From Asterochloris sp. CNOR1 (lineage: Eukaryota > Chlorophyta > Trebouxiophyceae > Trebouxiales > Trebouxiaceae): 64,000 nucleotides of DNA. The notes under the pieces are model-generated. The model saw only the letters and a list, made by a program, of their open reading frames with translations. It was not told the DNA's origin and ran no database searches. Position numbers and translations under genes: made by a program. Of the stretch, positions 36,468-46,521 are shown piece by piece; position 1 is the first letter of the stretch; every line of letters starts with the position of its first letter. The stretch covers positions 4,015,822 through 4,079,821 of the forward strand of contig OZ017749.1 of NCBI GenBank assembly GCA_963969365.1. Reading direction: 5' to 3'.

Positions 36468-39400
36468 CTACCTTGCGTTGGGGCTGCAGCTCTGAGCCCG
36501 CCGCCTGCTGCGATTCAGCATCCTCTGCACGTCTGTGCCTCCTGGCGTCTGCAGAGCTTGGGCGCTGGCTGCGCCACCCCTCTGAAGCTCATTTTCATCC
36601 TCTGAAGATACAGCAATCGTTGCATCTGTCATCTTCGAGCTGACAACCTGCACATCAAACAGTCAGCTTTGCAAAGCTAGTGGGACGCCAGCTTGTGCCA
36701 TTGCGCACCTCTGCTTAGAGCAGGGTTTAATTTGTGCTGAATTTGCAATATGGGTCTAAGAGAGCAGACTGCTGCAAGCAATGCTTGACTTGCCTGTGCA
36801 CAACAAGGTGCACTCAGCACCAAAAGCATGCCGCTGACGAGTGTAGACACCAATTGTTGCCAGCCCCAGTGCCGCACAGAGACGGACCTTGCACGAATAT
36901 CCCTGCTGCAACAATGCACTGCCGTTGTCTAAAGCTGCGTCCCTCAATGCTTGCAGCCCTGAGCTGCGCTCCTGCAAGAGGGCACTGCGCTCGCGGGCCA
37001 GCTGAGTCCTGTCGACCTGCAGCGCACTAGCCTGAGCCTCCAGCTGCCTGCAGCAGGTATTGTGGTTTAGAGCAATTGCACCAGTCTCATGTTGTCTTTG
37101 TCACGCCACCTGCGATAGGCAGCAGTGACATGAGCTGGGTGCTTGCCACAGCACAAGTTGGACATCTTGTGTCAAAGGAAGCACAGTCATGAAGCATCCT
37201 AAGCTCGGTGTGCTGCCAGTCTCAGTTGTTTTCTTGATGCAGCAAGGTAGGCAGTAGCGACAAGCACGATGCCAGACATCAGGCTCACTTTTCCTTGGCC
37301 GCCAGCGTAGCTGCCTGCATTGTCAGCCTTTGCTGCTGCTTTGCCATTTCAGCCTTCTGCACATCAAGCTGCTGGCTGGTTGCAGCTACTGCTTCTGATT
37401 GCTTCTGAATCTGCAGGGGGGGACGCTGTTTGGATCAGCAGGCCTCCTTGGAAGCAGGCTGGCTGCCACTGATGTTGCCAGAGGAGCTCTCAACTTACAC
37501 AACAGCACAGCCGCTTCTGTTCAGGCAAGCATCTGATGCAGCGAGCATCCTAATAACTGGGAAGGTCTAGCATGACAACAGGCCTTACCTTCTGGCCGAG
37601 CGCCAGCAACTGTGCACTCCCCGAGGCAACATTCTCCTGCTCCAAAGCCGCAACTGCACGTGCTGCCTCAACTGCTGCTGTCCTCTCTTCCAGAGACCGA
37701 GCAGCAGCAGCCAGCCGTGCCTCTGCTGCGTCAGCATCTGCCCCAGCCCGGGCAGCTCGTGCCTCTGCGTCCATCAGGCGTGCTCTAGCATCCAGTTCCT
37801 GTGCTCGCAGCGCCTGCAGGAGCATGACTGGCGCGCTGAGAAGACAAGTACTATATCTGCATTAAGACATACGCTACATCACATTCAAGTTTAAATGGCT
37901 TTGAGTCACAATCGCGAGCAAACGAGCCCCGAGGCATGCTTCACGTCACCACTTGTCACAACTTCATTAAGCACCTTTCTTGATGCAGTTTGCACAGTGG
38001 TGGTGCAGGACTGACACCTGACATGTTGCTTGAGCTGCCAGTTTCGTCTCCGCCAACTCCTCTGCAGTGGAGCCGGTAACATGAGCATACAATGAGACGT
38101 GCAAGCTACTTAGTGGTGGCCTGTGCCTCACATGCAATATGCTGGAGCTGCAAACATGCAGAAGGAAGCTGGCAGAGACACAAGACGCACTTTGCTCGGC
38201 CAGGATGCTTGCATGTCTCGCCTCCCTGGCCACAAGATGCTGCTGGCTCAGACTCTCTAGAGCTCGTTTCTCTGCCTGCATCTGCGCCTTCAGCTCTGAA
38301 AGCTCAGTTGAAAGCATTTCCTGCAGTGAGGCATCATCCACTGAGGGTGAATCCAACTATCAACAAGATTGACCCTTGGCCTCCCATGCCAGGTTGTTGC
38401 AGATGCCTTCACAGTGAGATGATGTCAAGATATAGCAAATCAGAAGCTGGTCTTGTCACACTGATAGCACTGATGCTCACCTGAAGCTGGTCCAGTTTGC
38501 TGCGCTCAGCTGCCAGCAACTGCCTCCCCTCTTGCACCTCCTGTCGCTGTGCCTCCGAAGCCATCTGAGACACACAGCAGACAAGGGGTTTCCCGCTCAG
38601 CTGGCAGTTGGAGCAGAGCTTGGGAACTCCTACATGCTGCAAGGCTCAACCCAAGATGTACCTTCATGGCTGCCACCAGTGAGTTCAGCTGGGTGTGTAG
38701 GGCAGTAAGGTCCCGCTCCCTGACGGCCTGACGGCGGTCGTCCTCCTGCCGACTGGCTTCCCTGTCGGGCATACGGAGGGTATGTCTGTGCAAGCAGGTT
38801 CTCGATGCGTGATTTGCAATGCACATATACACGTAGACACAAAGTGCGCCTGCTGACTTGCCTTTCAGCCTGGGTGGCACCTAGCGCACCCCTCTCCGTC
38901 TCAATCTGAGCTGCCAGAAGCCTCTGTGCCTCCACTGCGGCCTGGAGCTGCTGGTGAATGCCCTCCAAGCTGGCCTCTGTCTTCCACTCAGCTGCCCTGG
39001 CAGACTGTACCTGTAGCAGTGGGATTCTGAGGTGGAGCAGACAGCCTCGCATGGCAAGCAACCAAGAGATTCCGGCCAAAGAGTTCGATACAGTCATGCA
39101 TTCAGACTTGAGGCAGTCCACCGTGTTCGTAAAAAGCTGCACAGCCACTCTGCTCACAGTCAATTCAGGGGCTGACCTGTTGCAACGCTGACGTGGCAGT
39201 GGCATGCTGTTGCTGCAAGGCTTGAACCAATGCCTTGAGCTCTCTGTTATCAGCCTGCAGACTGGCATCGACTTGATAAGCTACAACAGGGCCTCTCTTT
39301 CCCTCCTCACATGTACCTCAGGCAAAGCAAGCAAACGCAAAGGTGCACCTCCATGCACAACGGAATGCATGGCTTATCAGGAGCTGTGAAGGGCCGGGAC

Positions 39401-41698
39401 TATGCCACAAGCTTGCGCTACCTCACCTCAGCAGCAGCCAACCTGGTCAACACAGCTGACACTTTGCCAGAGCTCTCGCTGGCCGCTGTTTCCATCCTGC
39501 CCATTTGCACCTGCACCCTGTCATGCGCAAGCAAGACAGCCTCTTTCTCCCTCGCGATCTCCTTAAGCTGGCTTTGCAGCAATTGCAGCTGGTCTGCATG
39601 TGCAGCTTCCTGCTTCATGGCCTTGACCCGCATTGCCTGCAGAAATGCTTGCAACATGATGCTCAGCCACATGTGCGATAGGGGACAAACAGCCAGAGCC
39701 GTGTCAGCAAGCATCAGACAACAACGTTGGCACCCGCAAGCGGGCTGACCTCGAGCTGTTGTCTCAGCTCTGCCTCTCCGTCATGGCTGGCACTGCTGTT
39801 TGCTCCACCACAGGAGACAGAGCTGTGCCCTGGCTCAGCTGGCAGAGCTGCCAAGGGGTCCACAGCCGGCACACCCCCATCTGAAAGCAAGCTGCGCTGC
39901 TGTGTCTTCATCTCGTCCCTGCCTGCAATCAAAGTAGTGTGGAAATGCTGACATGCACCGTGGCTCAGCAATAGTTCACTCTCAAGTTGATCCAGTTGCG
40001 CAACACCATGCTGCAAGGGGCAGATCACTTGCATGGCTGGACTTCACAGGTCTGTGGTACTGCGCTTGCTGACCTGTTTGCTGTTGCCGTGGCAATGCCC
40101 CAGCTGACTCAGCTGATGAGCTGCTGTCCGTGAGCTTGACAGGCACCTGGGCTGCAGAGACTGCTGCTACCAAAGGCTCCGCCGCTGAAGCACCAACTCT
40201 CCAGGTGGCTGCTGCACTGCTGCTCAGGGGCGTTACATGCATCGGCGGCCCCATCAAGTTACCAGTCTGTGGTGTCAGACTGCTGACTGATGGCATGGCA
40301 AGGGATGACAAGCTGCCAGTAACGACAGGATGAGGTGCTGGGATGACTACAGTAACATCTGTGCTAGGCACTGGTAGGTTAGCCAGGCCAGGCGCTCCAG
40401 TTCTGCGCCGGCCAGCTGAAGGGACACGCTTGCTGCAGGCAGTGGAAGGTGACGTCCAGGACAGGGTCAAGCGATGTGGCAATGCCATGAAACATGCTGC
40501 CACCACCTCAACCTGATGCTCAAGAGACCCTGGACAGCATTATGCTTGGGAAGCTGCTGCTGTGCAATACAAGGGCATGCCAAAACGCAGCTGAGATCAG
40601 CAAGAGCCTATCAACAACAGAAGCCTAACCTCAACACTGTAGCCTCCTTAGAAGGCTGATTGCTTTCTGCCCCTCCGCCCCCCAAAATGTCTGCCAGGTC
40701 TTCAGGCACAACATACGGACCAGACTTACGGCGCGGCGGCTCCACTGCTGCAGATGCCCTTGCAGCTGAGGGCTGCCGCTGCAGCACTCATATGGAGCCA
40801 GTGAGTGGTCTGCACGTTGCATTGTACAAGAATCTAGGGTGACACTCACCATCAACCCACGCGCGACAGGAAACTGCTCATCGGCTTGCGGAACTAGCTG
40901 TGCAGATGCAGCTTTCAAGGGCGCAGCCTGGACCTCCCCAAAATCAGTCTGTGGGCTGATGGCTTGCGGGGAAGGCGGTCCATGTAGACTTTCTTCCCTG
41001 CAAAAGTCATGGGCTTTACGGAGTGTGCTGCAGTAGTGTGGATTCGGTCAACAGACTCACTGCTTAGCAGGCCCTTGCAGGAGAGCATCAAGGTCCAGCC
41101 CTGACGATGCTGCTGGGACAGGCTGAGACTTGCTGGAGGACTTTGGGCGGCTGAATCGAGCACTTGGAGGCAGAGAGGTGAGCATGATACTGCAGACTGG
41201 GACACGGAAGAAGCCTGTCAGGGGCTTGCATCCTGGAAAAGCCTAGGAGGTTTCACATGGTTTTGGCGGCATCTTTGTGCGGATTTTGGGGCACCATCAT
41301 CGGACGAGCAGAGTGAAGGTGAGTGAAACTTACATTGATGTTGATCTCTCTGATACGGTGGACAAGGTTGTGCACTGTGCTGCGCTGGGCAACATCAGCG
41401 CCATGGGCAGTCACTGAGTTGTTTGCAGAGCCTCCATGGGGTAGACTCTGCTGAGGTGAAGATCGCAAGGGGCACCTGTAGGATGTTGATGTGCTCGAAG
41501 AGGGTGCAGCAAGGCAGTGCATCCAGTCCCTTGATGTTTGGGTTGCCGCTTGACTCCCTGCACCAAGATGGAGGCTGTGCCAGGCAATGGTGCCCAGGCC
41601 TCATCACAGCTGTAATGGATTGCATCCAAACTTTCAAGTGTTGGATTTGTTATCTTCCTGAAGCAGGAGGATGCTGCAAAATCCTTGGCATGTGACAA
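36468..41698 (-). CDS. Large coiled-coil protein (5' end uncertain)
   Basis: Many minus-strand exons encode Glu/Ala/Leu/Gln-rich heptad sequence. Examples are RAQELDARARLMDAEARAAR (37820-37600), SLQEMLSTELSELKAQMQAE (38340-38200), SEAQRQEVQEGRQLLAAERS (38570-38490), WKTEASLEGIHQQLQAAVEA (39010-38880) and DQLQLLQSQLKEIAREKEAV (39640-39425). A Ser/Pro/Ala-rich N-terminal half follows upstream (40500-40060), with short motifs GPYVVPEDLADILGGGG (40710-40660) and SGLDLDALLQGP (41110-41060). The C-terminus is LNRSRRRAQSCSPNAR, stop at 36468. The layout, with short acidic/Leu motifs, a disordered region and then a long coiled coil, recalls the transition-fibre protein FBF1, but this is a weak guess. 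Segments at 41330-41660 (for example NPNIKGLDALPCCTLF) may be its first exons or a separate short LRR gene. Confidence 0.55.
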
Positions 41699-41879
41699 TT
41701 CAGGTCATTGCATGTATATGCGGCAGCTTACTGCTTCCTGTTTTGCAGCTTACTGCTTCCTGCCAACAGTAGCCATCGGCGCCTGCTCAGGCTCTTGTGA
41801 TTAGCTATAAGGACTGCACTTCGGAGGTGACACTGACAGCACCTTCTCTGGCAGGTAATTTACATATAGCACATCTGTC

Positions 41880-43681
41880 ATGCCGAACAACCAGAAAAGC
41901 CTCTCCAGAAGCAGGTCTGTGCTAAAGTCTGAACGGGGTCAATGACTACTGCAGACATGGACCTGCCAACGCTGGAGAAGAAGTTGACGGCCGACCAGGA
42001 CAAGGCCTTGAAGCCTGGAGGGAGTCATATCTATATGCGTACAGGCAGCCTTACTTCAAGGCGGCCTGGGAGAAAGCAGAAGCCAGATGCAGCGACTTTT
42101 ATGAACAGCTGGGGGCTTGGCACATACACCTGTCGGTGAGCATGCTTGGGCAGGGCTGCTTTGACAAGGTGGCCTCGTGAGGTGCGCTGTGCACAGCACT
42201 GCCACCATGCTTGGTGGACGCCATGAAGTGTGTGCTCTCTACTATGTCAAGCCCAGCATCTGAATGTGCTTTGCAGATCAGCATGCACCCCTTCCCCGGC
42301 AGGCCTATGAGCGCCAAGAGCTGTAGTGAATTTGATACCTTACACAACCTGCCAAAATGGTGGTTCAATTGTCAGGCAACAGGAAAAAGCCGGCGCAGCT
42401 GCAAAGCCAGGCAGCCCGGCTGTCACAGAGCAAGGCTGCAGCACAGGCGGCCCGCAGTGGCGAGGCAGAGGCTGTGGCACAGCTGATGTCCTTCAGGTTC
42501 ACTTGTCAGCATTTTTTGGCCCCTTTCATGCCTCAGAGCGCCCGTCAGCCATTGTGCAGGAGCTTGAACCGCACACAGGCTGCCACACACCTTGCAGGAC
42601 CCTCGAAGCCCTTGCACATATGCCTTTTGGCATGCTGCTGCCTCTTCAACTGGCGACCCAATGCCCTCAACTCACAGGCCAGCGCTGCCCTCTCAGCCCT
42701 TCCTGCAGGAGCTTCTGGACAGTGGCAACAGGCCGCAAATCATCACGGTGCCAGCAAATGCTAACTGCCTCGCATTCTCTGAACTGCAGGCACAATGCAG
42801 GAGGTGTTCTGTCGCCAAGAGGGCACTGCACAGACTGTCAGGATGTGTTGCAAAGGATCGGTGCGGCTGGACGACGTGGCTTCCCATTTTGGTGCTGCTG
42901 CAGTGTGCATTCAACTGCAGTCTTCACCGGCGGACTTTGTGGCCATGTCGGGTGAACAGTGGACCCTGAAGGAGCTGCAGTCCCTGTGCGTGCCTACAGC
43001 TGGGGCCACTACTGTCAGCCCCATTGTGATCAGGCCGGCACCTTCAGCAGGCGAGCATGAGCCATGCTCAGCTAAGCTGACCCCTCAAGGGCGTGCTTCA
43101 GGGTAGAGCCAAGGTGCCAAAGGCCCGACTTCTGTCAGTGCTTGGTAGGCAGGCTGGAACAAGCCTGCCTTTGCTGGCTGACAGGCAGCTGGTTGCTTCG
43201 TCAACCTCAGAGACATCCTGTCTTCTTGACATGGACTGGACCGCCAGCACTCTTGTAGCGTCCGATGTCACCAGGGCAGGGCAGCATCTGGAGGTGAGCA
43301 TTTGTGCCAGGGATTGCGTTGGGTCGGCTTACGTGAGGCACCGGTTATGGCCCTGCCAGCAGGGCAGGTCCAGGCCCTGAAGCTTGGGCAAGCAAAAGTG
43401 ACAAAATGCACCTGTCCCGTCCACCCCACCAGGTCTGCACCACTGATCTGCACCTTCCTTGCCGCAGGCTCATGGGTGCTGGGTCTTCAGGCCACTGGGA
43501 GGTCTGCAGTCATTCTGTTTGTCTGTCAATTTCTTGGCATGCAACACCTCGCCTTAGCATCACCACAACAATCAAAATGATGATGCTCTGCTGTGCAGGC
43601 AATCGACCTCGTCAGGCCATCAGTGACAGTGACGCCAGAGCGGGTCCCAGCAAGAAGCGTCGCGTAGTTGTGCGCAAATAA
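41880..43681 (+). CDS. Unrecognised protein with C-terminal nuclear localisation signal
   Basis: Exon 1 (41880-41914, MPNNQKSLSRSR) joins in phase to exon 2 (41955-42135), which gives EAWRESYLYAYRQPYFKAAW and DFYEQLGAWHIHLS. Later coding-looking pieces are KKPAQLQSQAARLSQSKAAA (42365-42485), ELLDSGNRPQIITVPANANC (42710-42790), FCRQEGTAQTVRMCCKGSVR with DFVAMSGEQWTLKELQSLC (42795-43070), KARLLSVLGRQAGTSLPLLA (43107-43293) and the last exon 43599-43681, ending GPSKKRRVVVRK and a TAA stop. The basic KKRR cluster looks like a nuclear localisation signal. I do not recognise the family. Middle exon borders are not all resolved. Confidence 0.5.
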
Positions 43682-43832
43682 CTTTGCTGTTTGTTCTGCC
43701 ATGCAATGTGGCCAATGATAGTTTATTGTCTTGTGGAGACCTTCAGTGTGATACTGCAGTTCTTGACCGCACTTGCACCCAAAGCACAGGGAGCTTCTCC
43801 ACAGCCTGGCAAGAGAAGGGTCACAGTGCTGT

Positions 43833-44883
43833 TCAACAAGTGTCAAGGCAGAGTGTCTTGATGCAATCATTCAGTGTTACTGCCAGCAGAGGCAGACATT
43901 CCAGCTGCAACATCCTTAGCTGATGCCTCAACAAGGACAGGCTGCTGCTTGGCAGTAGGTGCTGCCTCCAGGTCTGCATGGCGTCCACAGCTGCCTGAGC
44001 CTCCCTGACATCAAAGTGCAGGTCATGGTTCTTGCTCCAAGCCTGGGTGCTGTTGCTCATGACCTGGGCAGCAGCTGCATCATCTGGCCCCTCCACCCTC
44101 TGCCTGCTCCTCCCCTCATCCACAAAGATGTGCCTCAGCAGAGAGGGAGGGATTCTGGAGAAGCTGGAATCCATCCTGCTGAGCATGCTGTGAAAACAGC
44201 TGGACATGCTGGTCTTGGTCAAGGAGCGCCCGGCCAGGTTCACGAAGGCAAAGGGGCTGTCTGTCAGCTGTGCCCTGCCCATGTTGAAGTAGGGCACCAG
44301 CAGGTGGTTCAAGGTGTCTGGCAGGGTGAAGACCAGTGGCCCACCTGCAGGCAGGGGGTTGGGCCTGGAAGGCAATGGTATGCGGCGGGGCCGCACCCGC
44401 GGCAGATTGCAGCTCTCACCACCTGGCATTCTTGTGGTGCACATGTTGCAGGTTGAGCCTGCTCCTTTCCACTGTGTCCACCCACATGTATCTATTGCCT
44501 GAGCAGGCCTGTGGCTGCTCATGGGCGGGCAGCTCATGGCACATAGTCAAAGTGCTGAGTGAGATGTGCTGGCTGAGCCGGCAGTTGCGCACCAGGCGCC
44601 CCACATGGCCGGCGCCACAGCTCTTGGCCAGCTGGAAGGCCATGAACTGGCTGAAGCTGTGGGGCTCAGTACTCATCCAGCATGGAGTGGGGTCCTGATG
44701 CTCATCCACGGACATGCTCATGCCATCCAGCAGGTTGCGCCAGGTGTGCGGGTTGAGCGGGTGTCTGGGCCTGTCCAGCTGTGCAAACCTGGTGTGCCGG
44801 CTCTTCATGGCCTTCAGCTGCTCAGCCAGGGGACCATGCAGCAGCATGAGCATGCATGGTGGGGCCATATGGTGGGGCTGCAC
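43833..44883 (-). pseudogene. Tyrosine-recombinase-like element remnant (Crypton-type suspected)
   Basis: Two overlapping minus-strand frames read as one protein interrupted by a frameshift near 44420-44460. The upstream frame gives DRPRHPLNPHTWRNLLDGMS, FMAFQLAKSCGAGHVGRLVR and the GNRYMWVDTVERSRLNLQHV stretch. The downstream frame gives PRRIPLPSRPNPLPAGGPLV, HLLVPYFNMGRAQL, SLTKTSMSSCFHSMLSRM, PPSLLRHIFVDEGRS and AAQVMSNSTQAWSKNHDLHF. The LRH-x-F motif and the (A)xVMxNSTxxW motif resemble box II of eukaryotic tyrosine recombinases. The position expected for the nucleophilic tyrosine reads His (CAT, one transition from TAT). No terminal repeats were found. The family call is from pattern only; the frameshift could also be a cryptic intron. 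Confidence 0.5.
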
Positions 44884-45509
44884 TGCCTGAGGCCATATCT
44901 GTCAAGCAGCTGTGAAGCGGCGACGGGTGCACGCCATCAGGGTGTTTATGCAGCAGCAGCAGGTTGGTGCCGACAGGGCACTGGGGTGGGGCAGTGGAGC
45001 CGGGCTAGCTCCCACCTGCTGCTGCTGTTGCAGGCTGCTCCAGGACTGCCATGTCCAGTGCTGGTGGGTCTGCACAGACACCACCGTGTGGTACAGCGAG
45101 AGGCGGCTGCAGGAACCTAGCTACGTTGGCCTGCTGAGCAGCAGGGCCATTGGAGCTCTTGGCTTTTGAGAGCCCAGCCTGTTGAGGGCAGCCCTCCCTG
45201 GGTGTGTGACTGCCGTGGTGAAGCTGCTGTGGACACCTGCAGGGCAGCGACGTGGGTTCAGGGCGGCGCGGCTCTGCAGACACCGCTGTGCATGACGCCA
45301 TGCAGATGCAGCATTCAAGTGCTTACAGCCAGCACCAGTGCCAGGTGGCAGCATGAGTCACATTTGGAGAAGCACCTCTGGCAGAGCAGGCACCCACCTT
45401 TGTGGTCGTCCCTCCAGGTGGGCCAGCTGACGGTACTGGCCACATGCCTTTCATATAGTTCACAAGCACCAGAGCAGACCAGCCCACCCTCATCAATGAC
45501 CCTGCTGAC

Positions 45510-45549
45510 CGCCACTAGCTAGTGGCGACACCAGCCTATAGGCTGGTGT
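45510..45549. repeat. Two abutting perfect palindromes (18 and 22 bp)
   Basis: Positions 45510-45527 form an 18-bp perfect palindrome centred on CTAG|CTAG. Positions 45528-45549 form a 22-bp perfect palindrome centred on CCTATAGG. They touch without a spacer. A single strand could fold into two neighbouring hairpins. Confidence 0.9.
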
Positions 45550-45995
45550 TGTGCAATGTGATGGCAACACAGTTCACCCTTGCAGCCATACGGCTGCAAA
45601 ATCATGCATGACTGCTGCTGCTGAAGACTGATTGCAGTGAAGAGTGTGATTGCACGCTGAGTTATGGGAGACCCCACTTCAGAACTCAAGCTACAAACCA
45701 ACTGCCAGGTCACAGACCCTGCAGCCCAGCCAGCAGGCAGGCCAAGTACCTACAACAAGGTGCCTAGGCACCCATGCATACTCTTACAGCAGCAGCAGGT
45801 GTTCAGCAGGGGTGTGGAGGACGGGTGCAATGGTGGACGCAACGCATGGACTGTGCTCTGTGGAGGCCGAGGACCTCCTGCCCTGTTGCAGAACTGCATT
45901 CACATGTGCACTCAAAAATCTGCCAAGTGCAAAGCCAGGACTTGTGTATGTCAGAACCCGAGACGCCATACTCATGCGCCTGGGGCCAGGGCAAG

Positions 45996-46015
45996 GCTAG
46001 CCTGCGCAGGCTAGC
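45996..46015. repeat. 20-bp perfect palindrome
   Basis: GCTAGCCTGC is followed immediately by its reverse complement. It lies 450 bp from the palindrome pair and, like one of them, has CTAG cores. Confidence 0.9.
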
Positions 46016-46521
46016 ATGCTGTTCTGTGCACATCTGGTTGGGCCCATCTCCAACACTTTTGAAGACTGGCACTCTGCACCTTCACACCTGCCACCTGCAA
46101 CCCCCCAATCTTCGGCTTCACTTTGTGCAACAGAGCTCAAACTTTCACCCCAGCCATCACTGCAGAAAGTTAGAAATGCGGCAGAGATGTTCAATTACCA
46201 TCTGGCTGACAGACATGTACAGGAGCAATGTAAGTGTACCCGTACTCTGCCAGAGGCCATGGCCATGGCAAGGCAGTCTCTGACGGAAGCATGGTGTGTG
46301 CGCACCTAAATACTGCAAACCTGCCTGCTGAAGTAATCTCAAAGGCAAACACAAACTATCCTCATGCAGACTAGTGTCCTCAGCTTCAAACCTTGTTGTC
46401 AGGTATATGCTGCTGTACGGCAATCACAGCGATTTGCTACAACTATAGGTGCCGCTGATTGTGCGGCTGCTGCATTGTGATTGGCATTGCAGCTGAATGC
46501 TCTGTGAACCCGATATCTGCT

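Larger units (their letters stand above)
45100..46500. other. Gene-poor stretch with palindromes
   Basis: No coding segment on either strand is convincing. The stretch contains two abutting perfect palindromes (45510-45527 and 45528-45549) and a third at 45996-46015. It lies just upstream, on the minus strand, of the recombinase-like remnant. Confidence 0.55.

Noticed and set aside
41955-42139. Apparent frameshift between a LPTLEKKLTADQDKAL frame and a WRESYLYAYRQPYF frame
   Set aside because: Splicing exon 1 (41880-41914, phase 2) to 41955 puts the second frame in phase from the start. No frameshift is needed, and the first frame is a chance reading.
43959-44456. Plus-strand open frame opposite the recombinase remnant
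   Set aside because: It is the antisense shadow of the minus-strand protein, which carries the recognisable motifs.
44566-45120. 184-codon plus-strand open frame
   Set aside because: Antisense to the upstream half of the recombinase remnant, His/Ala-rich, no family pattern.
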